In this document: in pieces, positions 54,086-60,329 of the stretch
Position numbering within the stretch: the stretch's first letter is position 1
Layout of the letters: each line of letters opens with the position of its first letter
Assembly (NCBI GenBank): GCA_030427935.1
Contig: JAUICI010000004.1
Location: 1-60,329, forward strand
Length of the DNA: 60,329 nt
Direction: 5' to 3'
Source: Bacteroidia bacterium
GTDB lineage: Bacteria > Bacteroidota > Bacteroidia > Flavobacteriales_D > Crocinitomicaceae
The notes under the pieces: model-generated
Told to the model about the DNA's origin: nothing
The model's input: the letters and a program-made list of their open reading frames with translations, nothing else
Databases searched by the model: none
Made by a program: the position numbers and the translations under genes

Positions 54086-57000
54086 TGAAGGTAGGAGATT
54101 TAGTTCAACAATTTACTGAAACTCCCCAAGTTGATGAAACTCTGGAATATCTCAAATATTCTGGAAAAAATATTCACTGGACAAAACTAGTTGGGTCTTC
54201 GCGAGCAGTTTATGCTTTCGCCACATTATCACAAGTTCCTGGTAATCATGTTTTCATTTTAGAGGATAAAGAAAAAGCTGCTTATTTCATGAATGATCTG
54301 GAATCCGTCTCAGATTCGGACAAGCGCATCCTGTTTTTTCCGGATTCCTATAAAAATCTATATGAATTAGATGAGACTGAAAATTACAATGTAGTCCAGA
54401 GAGCCGAGGCATTAGAAAGACTTAACCGTGAAAAGAACTTGGTTATAGTAACTTATGCAAAGGCCATTTTCGAAAAAGTTGTTACAAAAAAACAGTTAAG
54501 TGAAAACATTTTCGAAGTTGAAGTGGGCAAGGACTACTCCATTGACTTTTTAAACGAACTTTTACTCGACTATCATTTTGAAAAAGTTGATTTCGTCTAT
54601 GAACCTGGTCAGTTTTCAGTAAGAGGTGGAATTGTAGATATTTATTCATTTTCCAACGACCACCCCTTTCGAATTGAATTTTTTGGTGATGAAATCGAAT
54701 CTATTCGAACATTTGATACCGTAAGTCAGCTTTCGGTAACAAATCATGCGAAATTTGTTATTGTTCCAAACGTTCAAAATAAATTTCTCTTAAAACAAAG
54801 ACAAAGTTTTTTGGAGTTTATATCCAACCAATCTACTATTTGGACCTACGACTCAAAGCTCATACAAAGTGAACTTAAAAAATACTATAAAGAGGCTCAA
54901 AAAATCTTTAAAGAACTTCCAGACACTGGAGTAGCTCATTTGCCACCAAATGAAATGTATCTCTTTCACAAGGATTTTGATCAACAAGTAGAGAGTTTTA
55001 ATTTGATCGAAATCGGGGATCATACGAATTATGAAATGAATCATGAGATTACTTTTCAGCTAAAACCACAACCTTCCTTCAACAAAAATTTTGAATTACT
55101 GAATCAGGACTTACTGGCTCACAAAAAATTGAATTTTCAAAACATCATTGTATCCAATCAACCTAAACAAATTGAGCGATTGTATGCCATATTCGAAGAT
55201 ATTGGTGCAAAAGATGAATTTCAAACCCTGAATTTTGCCCTATCTGAGGGTTTTATTGATGACGGTTTGAAATTACTTGTTTATACTGATCATCAGATCT
55301 TCGAAAGATATAACCGATTCCGACTAAAAGAGGGCTATTCAAAAAATAAGCAAGCCATTACTCTAAAAGAGATCAAGAATCTTCAAAAAGGCGATTTTGT
55401 GACGCACATCGATCATGGAGTTGGAAGGTTTTCAGGTCTTGAAACAATTGACGTAAATGGAAAGCCACAAGAAGCAGTGAGATTAATCTATAAAGACGAT
55501 GATGTTCTTTACGTTAGCATTCACTCATTGCACCGGATCTCAAAATTTACCGGAAAAGAAGGTGTAGCACCTAGAATGAATAAACTAGGTTCCCCACAAT
55601 GGAGCAACCTTAAAAAGAAAACCAAGACTCGCATTAAAGAGTTGGCTTTTGATTTAATCAAGCTTTATGCAAAAAGAAAATCAAACCCCGGATTTGCCTT
55701 CTCTCCTGACACCTATTTGCAAACTGAGCTAGAAGCTAGTTTCATGTATGAAGATACGCCAGACCAGCTTAAATCGACTCAAGCGGTCAAAGCAGACATG
55801 GAAAATCAAGCTCCAATGGATCGATTGGTTTGTGGAGATGTTGGATTTGGCAAAACAGAAGTTGCCATAAGAGCCGCATTTAAAGCCGCCACAGACGGCA
55901 AACAAGTCGCTGTTTTAGTTCCAACGACTATACTTTCAACTCAGCATTATAGGAGTTTCAAAGAACGACTATCCGACTTCCCAGTTCAAGTGGATTATAT
56001 CAATCGATTTAAAAGTCAAAAGAATGTGACTCAAACCTTAAAAGATCTTGCTGATGGAAAAATAGATATCCTCATTGGTACTCATAAATTAGTTGGAAAG
56101 AATGTAAAATTTAAAGATTTGGGTCTGCTTATTATTGATGAAGAACAGAAATTCGGAGTTAGTGTCAAAGACAAGTTGAAAACCCTTAGAGAAACCATTG
56201 ATACCTTAACATTAACCGCAACACCAATTCCAAGAACACTTCAATTCAGCTTGATGGGTGCTCGAGATTTATCCATCATTAATACCCCTCCTCCGAATAG
56301 GCAACCTGTGCTTACCGAATTAATTCAATTCAATGAGGAGAAAATTAGAGATGCTATTGGTTACGAAATATCAAGGGGAGGTCAGGTCTATTTTGTCCAT
56401 AACAAAATCCAAAATATTGAGGAAATAGCGAACCTGATAAAAAAGTTAGTTCCAGGAGTTCGAATAGCTGTAGGTCACGGACAAATGGACGGAAGAAAAC
56501 TTGAGAAACTCATGATGGGCTTCATAGATCATGAGTTTGATGTTCTTATTGCTACCACAATTATAGAATCCGGAATAGATATTCCAAATGCGAATACCAT
56601 AATCATTAATAACGGCCAAAATTTTGGCTTAAGTGATTTGCACCAGCTAAGGGGACGAGTAGGAAGATCCAATAAAAAAGCCTTTTGTTATCTGCTATCT
56701 CCAAGACTAAATACACTTTCCACTGAAGCCAGAAAGAGGCTTGAGGCTATTGTACAGTTTTCTGATATCGGATCAGGTTTCAACATTGCCATGCGAGATC
56801 TTGATATCAGAGGAGCAGGAAATTTATTAGGTGGAGAGCAAAGCGGGTTCATGGCTGATATTGGTATAGAAATGTATCAGAAATTACTTTCAGAAGCAGT
56901 TGATGAACTTAGGGAAGAAGAGTTTAAAGACTTCTTTAAAGACAAAGAAAACCTGGAAAAAACCGAATTCGTTAAAGAATGTGTCCTTGAAACAGATTTG

Positions 57001-57435
57001 GAGCTCTTACTTCCGGACGACTATGTGAATAATATTGCAGAAAGACTTAGCCTATATCAGGAATTAGATAGCTTAGAAAACGAAGAAGAGATTTCAAAAT
57101 ATGAACTCAAATTAATTGATCGTTTTGGTGAACTTCCAGCTCCTGCGAAAGAAATGATCCAATCCATTGAATTAAGATTAATGGCCAAACAAGTAGGTTT
57201 TGAAAAATTGGTGATCAAAAATGGAAAAATGATCGGCTATTTCATTAAAAATGAAAACTCTCCCTATTATCAGTCCCCTATTTTTACAAGTGTCTTAAAT
57301 TATGTGCAAGCAGGTTCTTTTGGTGCTAAAATGAGCGAGAAGAACAACAAACTCAGGCTCATTTACACTGACATACATAATATTGAGAAGGCAATTATGG
57401 TCGTAAAACCCATTTTAACCCTTGCAACTGACTGA
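54085..57435 (+). CDS. mfd: Transcription-repair coupling factor
   Basis: Mfd removes RNA polymerase stalled at DNA damage and recruits UvrA. The 1116-residue protein has the UvrB-like N-terminal part (YEPGQFSVRGGIVDIYSF), the CarD-like polymerase-interacting domain (about 433-490, DFVTHIDHGVGRFSGLE), helicase motifs (Walker A GDVGFGKTE near 584; IIDEEQKFG near 683; TATPIPRT) and the TRG motif region, followed by the D7 domain. Full length and intact. Coupled to fbp. Confidence 0.98.
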   Translation: MKVGDLVQQFTETPQVDETLEYLKYSGKNIHWTKLVGSSRAVYAFATLSQVPGNHVFILEDKEKAAYFMNDLESVSDSDKRILFFPDSYKNLYELDETENYNVVQRAEALERLNREKNLVIVTYAKAIFEKVVTKKQLSENIFEVEVGKDYSIDFLNELLLDYHFEKVDFVYEPGQFSVRGGIVDIYSFSNDHPFRIEFFGDEIESIRTFDTVSQLSVTNHAKFVIVPNVQNKFLLKQRQSFLEFISNQSTIWTYDSKLIQSELKKYYKEAQKIFKELPDTGVAHLPPNEMYLFHKDFDQQVESFNLIEIGDHTNYEMNHEITFQLKPQPSFNKNFELLNQDLLAHKKLNFQNIIVSNQPKQIERLYAIFEDIGAKDEFQTLNFALSEGFIDDGLKLLVYTDHQIFERYNRFRLKEGYSKNKQAITLKEIKNLQKGDFVTHIDHGVGRFSGLETIDVNGKPQEAVRLIYKDDDVLYVSIHSLHRISKFTGKEGVAPRMNKLGSPQWSNLKKKTKTRIKELAFDLIKLYAKRKSNPGFAFSPDTYLQTELEASFMYEDTPDQLKSTQAVKADMENQAPMDRLVCGDVGFGKTEVAIRAAFKAATDGKQVAVLVPTTILSTQHYRSFKERLSDFPVQVDYINRFKSQKNVTQTLKDLADGKIDILIGTHKLVGKNVKFKDLGLLIIDEEQKFGVSVKDKLKTLRETIDTLTLTATPIPRTLQFSLMGARDLSIINTPPPNRQPVLTELIQFNEEKIRDAIGYEISRGGQVYFVHNKIQNIEEIANLIKKLVPGVRIAVGHGQMDGRKLEKLMMGFIDHEFDVLIATTIIESGIDIPNANTIIINNGQNFGLSDLHQLRGRVGRSNKKAFCYLLSPRLNTLSTEARKRLEAIVQFSDIGSGFNIAMRDLDIRGAGNLLGGEQSGFMADIGIEMYQKLLSEAVDELREEEFKDFFKDKENLEKTEFVKECVLETDLELLLPDDYVNNIAERLSLYQELDSLENEEEISKYELKLIDRFGELPAPAKEMIQSIELRLMAKQVGFEKLVIKNGKMIGYFIKNENSPYYQSPIFTSVLNYVQAGSFGAKMSEKNNKLRLIYTDIHNIEKAIMVVKPILTLATD

Positions 57436-57463
57436 AAATCTTAACATTTTTTTTCATCATAAG

Positions 57464-57495
57464 TTTGATTTAATTTAAAATAAAGGTTAAATTTG
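57464..57495 (+). promoter_or_regulatory. Full-consensus promoter in the mfd 3' intergenic region
   Basis: TTTG (57464-57467), exactly 20 bases, then TAAATTTG (57488-57495). It is followed about 40 bases later by a terminator, with no frame between. Confidence 0.65.
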
Positions 57496-57502
57496 TTATA
57501 GT

Positions 57503-57568
57503 TTAGTTGTAAAAGGTAGGTTAGGTTTAGGAAAGGAGTTAAGCACCCGCTTAGCTCCTTCCTTTTTT
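57503..57568 (+). ncRNA. Candidate ~65-nt small RNA
   Basis: Transcription from the promoter at 57464 should begin near 57503 and stop at the hairpin ending at about 57568. The unstructured 5' part (GTTGTAAAAGGTAGG...) is followed by the terminator hairpin. No named family recognised. It could instead be an unused promoter plus the mfd terminator. Confidence 0.4.
57533..57568 (+). terminator. Strong terminator 3' of mfd
   Basis: AAGGAG/CTCCTT and TAAGC/GCTTA pair across a single T-G, with loop ACCC, then CCTTTTTT. Twelve pairs in all. Confidence 0.9.
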
Positions 57569-57675
57569 ATAAAACTTTTTGCCTTCCAAGATTCCCTGAT
57601 ATTTTTTAGCTTCTTAATTGTCAATCATCATATTAGTTCGATTGTCATTCAATATATTTACCAAAAAATGGAGCT

Positions 57676-58011
57676 ATGAGAAATTTTACTACAGATTGGT
57701 CTTCTGATGAATTAAAAGCCTATCTATTACTTTATTGCACACATTGTCATGTCGAGGAAACGGAAGAAGATAAAGAATTAATCATTTCGAAAGTAGACAA
57801 AGACACCTATAAAAGAATTCACAAAGAGGTGGATAAAGATAATGACTTTCAAAGCCTGCAGAAAATCATGAATACGATTGAAAGACTCGGGTATACGGAC
57901 AAAGACATCGATGTTCTGATTGCTGATATCAAAGAATTATTTCTTGATGATGGTGAATTTGATACTTTGGAACAGAATATGCTGAGACAATTGAAGCATC
58001 TTTTAAAGTAG
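57676..58011 (+). CDS. Small acidic helical protein (TerB-like?)
   Basis: The 111-residue protein is soluble, acidic and helical: SSDELKAYLLLYCTHCHVEETEEDKELI then LIADIKELFLDDGEFDTLEQNM. The plan (two helical hairpins with acidic loops) recalls TerB-type proteins, but no metal motif is decisive. Possible -7 element TATATTTA at 57653. Function unknown. Confidence 0.75.
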   Translation: MRNFTTDWSSDELKAYLLLYCTHCHVEETEEDKELIISKVDKDTYKRIHKEVDKDNDFQSLQKIMNTIERLGYTDKDIDVLIADIKELFLDDGEFDTLEQNMLRQLKHLLK

Positions 58012-58016
58012 ATTTC

Positions 58017-58024
58017 TATTTTTG
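58017..58024 (+). promoter_or_regulatory. Candidate -7 element of the 58047 gene
   Basis: TATTTTTG, 22 bases before the ATG, just past the previous stop. No clear upstream element. Confidence 0.4.
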
Positions 58025-58046
58025 GAAAAAATTAAAAACTAAACTA

Positions 58047-58583
58047 ATGAAAAACATGAAATTGATATTTATTGTCCTGATCATCTGTTTGACAGGGATA
58101 AGTTATGGACAAAAGAAAGAGAAACTTCACCAAGAGTTATTTGCCTTGTTTCCTGAAGTGCCTCAAGAAATGAGTGATGCGCAACTAAAAAATGTTGGTG
58201 GAAAGGAAATTCCGGAGAAATATTTTGCCACTATTAAAGTAGATAAGCTTGAAGGGACAAAATACATGCCTATAGGTAAGTATGAAAGTGGAAAATATGT
58301 AATTCTATTAATGCTGGAAGTAAACGAAGAAGGATCTTTTAACAAAGGTGTACACAGCATGTTTTCCAAAACAATAGAGAAAGGCTCAGGCGAAATATAC
58401 ATGTCAGCTCATTATTTATTAATGGTTGGTGAAAACAGCAGGTTTAAATACAAAGCTAGTTTCAAAAGAGTAGGAAAAGATTTAATTCAGTTTCACAATA
58501 CAACAACTGAAGACGGAAAAAGTACGGAATCAAATAGACAATATAAATTCAACAAATATTTAGTGTTTGATAAGGATTTGTAG
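58047..58583 (+). CDS. Secreted protein of unknown function
   Basis: The 178-residue product has a signal peptide (MKNMKLIFIVLIICLTGISYGQ) and a globular mature part, beta-rich (GKYVILLMLEVNEEG, FKYKASFKRVGKDLIQFHNTT). An ATG three codons later is an equal start. No family recognised. It has its own terminator. Confidence 0.75.
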   Translation: MKNMKLIFIVLIICLTGISYGQKKEKLHQELFALFPEVPQEMSDAQLKNVGGKEIPEKYFATIKVDKLEGTKYMPIGKYESGKYVILLMLEVNEEGSFNKGVHSMFSKTIEKGSGEIYMSAHYLLMVGENSRFKYKASFKRVGKDLIQFHNTTTEDGKSTESNRQYKFNKYLVFDKDL

Positions 58584-58604
58584 ACTTTATACCCTAAAGA
58601 GAGT

Positions 58605-58634
58605 AAAAAGGTAATTTTCGAATTACCTTTTTTT
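58605..58634 (+). terminator. Terminator of the 58047 gene
   Basis: AAAAAGGTAATT (58605-58616) pairs with AATTACCTTTTT, loop TTCG, inside a T-run. It could act in both directions. Confidence 0.85.
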
Positions 58635-58667
58635 ATGAGCCATACTTCAGATTTAACTTTATTTTAG

Positions 58668-58699
58668 TTTGAAAAATTCCGGTAAAAAGAATACATTTG
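58668..58699 (+). promoter_or_regulatory. Full-consensus promoter of the tRNA unit
   Basis: TTTG (58668-58671), exactly 20 bases, TACATTTG (58692-58699). The start would be near 58707, so the decayed tRNA-like copy and the tRNA lie on one transcript. Confidence 0.75.
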
Positions 58700-58724
58700 C
58701 CTCCGCGTTTTTCAAAAGAAAAAC

Positions 58725-58825
58725 AGGGCCTATAGCTTACCGATTCAAGATTTCTAAGTTCATACTTTACAGAAATCTAAGATCGGCACAAGCAGCTTCA
58801 CATAGGCAATGAGAACTTGACTCAT
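58725..58825 (+). pseudogene. Interrupted, decayed tRNA copy
   Basis: AGGGCCTATAGCT at 58725-58737 repeats the first 12 bases of the intact tRNA downstream. GAGAACTTGACTCAT at 58811-58825 resembles its D-stem-to-anticodon part. Between them lie about 70 bases with a hairpin: AGATTTCT (58748-58755) with AGAAATCT, flanked by CCGAT/ATCGG. No 3' half of a tRNA is present. Confidence 0.6.
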
Positions 58826-58837
58826 CAAAAAATAAGA

Positions 58838-58911
58838 GGGCCTATAGCTCAGCTGGTTAGAGCACTTGACTCATAATCAAGGGGTCCCAGGTTCGAGCCC
58901 TGGTGGGCCCA
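58838..58911 (+). tRNA. tRNA with CAU anticodon (Met, or Ile2)
   Basis: Acceptor GGGCCTA pairs with TGGGCCC, D arm AGCTCAGCTGGTTAGAGC, anticodon arm CTTGA-CTCATAA-TCAAG, T arm with GGTTCGAGCCC, and discriminator A. CCA is not encoded. The CAU anticodon fits elongator tRNA-Met or tRNA-Ile2, whose C34 is changed to lysidine; it lacks the initiator features (a 1-72 mismatch and three G-C pairs in the anticodon stem). Met is slightly favoured by the GGGGTC variable loop. Confidence 0.95.
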
Positions 58912-58920
58912 CAAAATTTA

Positions 58921-58946
58921 AGCCTCGGAACTTTCCGGGGCTTTTT
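58921..58946 (+). terminator. Terminator after the tRNA
   Basis: AGCCTCGG (58921-58928) pairs with CCGGGGCT (58935-58942), one T-G pair, then TTTTT. Confidence 0.88.
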
Positions 58947-58966
58947 AATTAAGTTAACTCAAAAAA

Positions 58967-59743
58967 ATGCGATTAAAACTTAACCTAATTTATTTTCTTT
59001 CTATTGTAAGCATATTGTTTGGATGCGGAAATAGAAATAAAACGACAACGGATCAATACAGCGGCATACAAAAGGATAGTTTGGATTGTCTTCTTCTAGA
59101 AACTAAAGTATTCCTATTATTTGAACAAGAAGAATACGGTTTGGCAAAAGTTGAAATGATTAAAGCTATAGAAGAAGGTAAAACCTGTCCTCAAATGAAC
59201 ATGTATTATGGAATAGCTTTACAAAGAGGTTACAAAGATTACGAAGGATCTTTAAAATATTTTGATTTAGCTATCAAACACAACCCTAACCATTACAAGA
59301 ACTACTTTTTAAAGGGTGTTAGTTTACTCGAGCTAAAAAGGTATGAAGAATCAATAGAACTTTTCAATCAAAGTCTAATTCAAAAAGATGATTATTATCA
59401 AACTTACTACAATAAAGGTGTTGCGTTTATGAAGCTATATAGAGTAGACTCATCAATTGTCAATTATTTGAAATCAATTGAACTTGATTCAACTTATGCC
59501 TCGAACTACGTTAATCTAGGCTATGTTCTTCATAATATCAAACAATATGATGAGGCTATTTTCTATCATACTAAAGCAATTCAACTGGACAGTACAAATC
59601 TAAATCCATATAAAAACAGGGCTTTATCTTACTTCAGGTCTGATCAAATTGAAAAAGGATGTACTGATTACTACAAGGCAATCTCCATGGGAGCTAAATT
59701 CAGTTCCGAATGGGATTCAACGTGTATAAAACAAACAAAATAG
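58967..59743 (+). CDS. TPR-repeat lipoprotein
   Basis: The 258-residue protein has a lipoprotein signal (SIVSILFGC, lipid on about Cys20) and five to six TPR units from about residue 55 (YYGIALQRGYKDYEGSLKYF, YFLKGVSLLELKRYEESIEL, YYNKGVAFMKLYRVDSSIVN, YVNLGYVLHNIKQYDEAI, YKNRALSYFRSDQ). TPRs bind other proteins; the partner is unknown. It starts just after the tRNA terminator. Confidence 0.88.
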   Translation: MRLKLNLIYFLSIVSILFGCGNRNKTTTDQYSGIQKDSLDCLLLETKVFLLFEQEEYGLAKVEMIKAIEEGKTCPQMNMYYGIALQRGYKDYEGSLKYFDLAIKHNPNHYKNYFLKGVSLLELKRYEESIELFNQSLIQKDDYYQTYYNKGVAFMKLYRVDSSIVNYLKSIELDSTYASNYVNLGYVLHNIKQYDEAIFYHTKAIQLDSTNLNPYKNRALSYFRSDQIEKGCTDYYKAISMGAKFSSEWDSTCIKQTK

Positions 59744-59747
59744 TAAA

Positions 59748-60329
59748 CTAACAATTCTTATACTTATCATAAAGCCCTTTTCCCTCTAAAATCATAGGAA
59801 TACATTTTTCAAGTCGAGTGATTCTTGTAGCTTCTCTTTTGGCTTCTGCAATATGCTGAGCGTATTCCCTCTGCTTACCCGGACTTAATGATTCGAATTT
59901 TGATTTTAGATCCGTGCTTTCTTTAAAGGCCGTTTTCAACTCTATCGGAATATCTACCTCTTTTCCTTTGCGTGCTACTTTTATCTCTTTTCCCTGAATT
60001 TGATTTTCGATAGCTTCTAACATATACATTTTTATAAGGTCCAGGTCCATTTCATCAATAGAATGGAATCGCCATTGCCTGAGACCTTTTGTTTTACCGT
60101 CTTGAGCATTGTATAGAACTTGGGCCTCATCCTTTAAGAAACTACCTTGATGAAACCATAGTCCAACATAGGACTTAAAAGCTCCTATTCCTAAAACATT
60201 TTTCCCATTTACCGTATAAGCAGGAGCTCCCCATTTAATTGTCTCTTCTGAAAACACCGAATTCGCAACTGTTCTTAAACACTTTAACTCCTGCTCCCAT
60301 TCTGGATGAATTTCAATGTACTCCTCTAC
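59748..60329 (-). CDS. YdeI/DUF1801-like protein (5' end outside window)
   Basis: The frame stays open to the window edge (EIHPEWEQELKCLRTVANSV), so the true start lies beyond 60329; a GTG at 60257 is internal. EETIKWGAPAYTVNGKNVLGIGAFKSYVGLWFHQG is the YdhG/YdeI (DUF1801) core, and the C-terminal helical part LSPGKQREYAQHIAEAKREATRITRLEKCIPMI is the YdeI extension. Function unknown; the family has been tied to antimicrobial peptide tolerance in other bacteria. Five bases between this stop and that of the TPR gene. Confidence 0.9.
   Translation of the reverse strand, partial: VEEYIEIHPEWEQELKCLRTVANSVFSEETIKWGAPAYTVNGKNVLGIGAFKSYVGLWFHQGSFLKDEAQVLYNAQDGKTKGLRQWRFHSIDEMDLDLIKMYMLEAIENQIQGKEIKVARKGKEVDIPIELKTAFKESTDLKSKFESLSPGKQREYAQHIAEAKREATRITRLEKCIPMILEGKGLYDKYKNC

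Noticed and set aside
58725-58825. Second functional tRNA or group I intron
   Set aside because: No T arm or acceptor 3' strand, and the ~70-base insert is far too short for an intron.

Overview
The window is chromosomal DNA from a low-GC member of the Bacteroidota, most likely order Flavobacteriales. The pointers are a giant surface protein with a type IX secretion (T9SS) type B C-terminal signal, a PorZ homologue, many LxxC-type lipoprotein signals, promoters of the form TTTG-N19/20-TAnnTTTG, almost no Shine-Dalgarno sites, and the gene order ftsX-DUF3098-uppP-truB. Genus and species cannot be read from the sequence. Most genes are housekeeping; no prophage, plasmid, rRNA operon or CRISPR array was seen.

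Layout. 1-6928 is the 3' part of a T9SS-exported repeat protein with 3 tandem 66-residue and 17 tandem ~54-residue units. 7100-10756 holds an OmpA-like lipoprotein, a secreted sulfatase and a HAD-phosphatase lipoprotein. 10806-17487 holds phoH, hemL, kynU, a sensor kinase and a DUF2891 gene. 17636-20639 is an ECF-type sigma factor with a very large membrane partner, bracketed by two inverted copies of a 32-bp palindrome. 20890-25926 holds a secreted protein, the ftsX-DUF3098-uppP-truB operon and membrane proteins. 25994-31216 holds two four-helix-bundle (23S IVP family) genes in short inverted-array elements, around yraN, a beta-barrel candidate, an LD-carboxypeptidase and metG. 31214-38077 holds rluB, a barrel gene between 78-bp direct repeats, an AsmA-like protein, a sensor kinase and a Sco protein. 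38258-44594 runs pgi/pmi, lipB, serine hydrolase, conserved small protein, exonuclease, lipoprotein, CoA-transferase, DUF4783. 44595-52997 is mainly leftward: recO-porZ, a glycosyltransferase, an alpha/beta hydrolase, hemD-hemC-hemA and a small CxxC membrane protein. 53057-60329 holds fbp-mfd, a candidate small RNA, two small proteins, a CAU tRNA preceded by a decayed tRNA-like copy, a TPR lipoprotein and an edge-truncated YdeI/DUF1801-like gene.

How genes work together. hemA, hemC, hemD and (separately) hemL give most of the early C5 tetrapyrrole route. uppP and ftsX serve envelope growth. The N-terminal giant protein would be a T9SS cargo and PorZ a T9SS surface component. The most unusual layer is not the genes but the intergenic repeats. 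Arrays of 7-bp or ~10-bp words stand at or beside gene stop codons, in inverted pairs around two four-helix-bundle genes, and as gene-free arrays elsewhere. This suggests a family of small mobile elements that settles at gene 3' ends.
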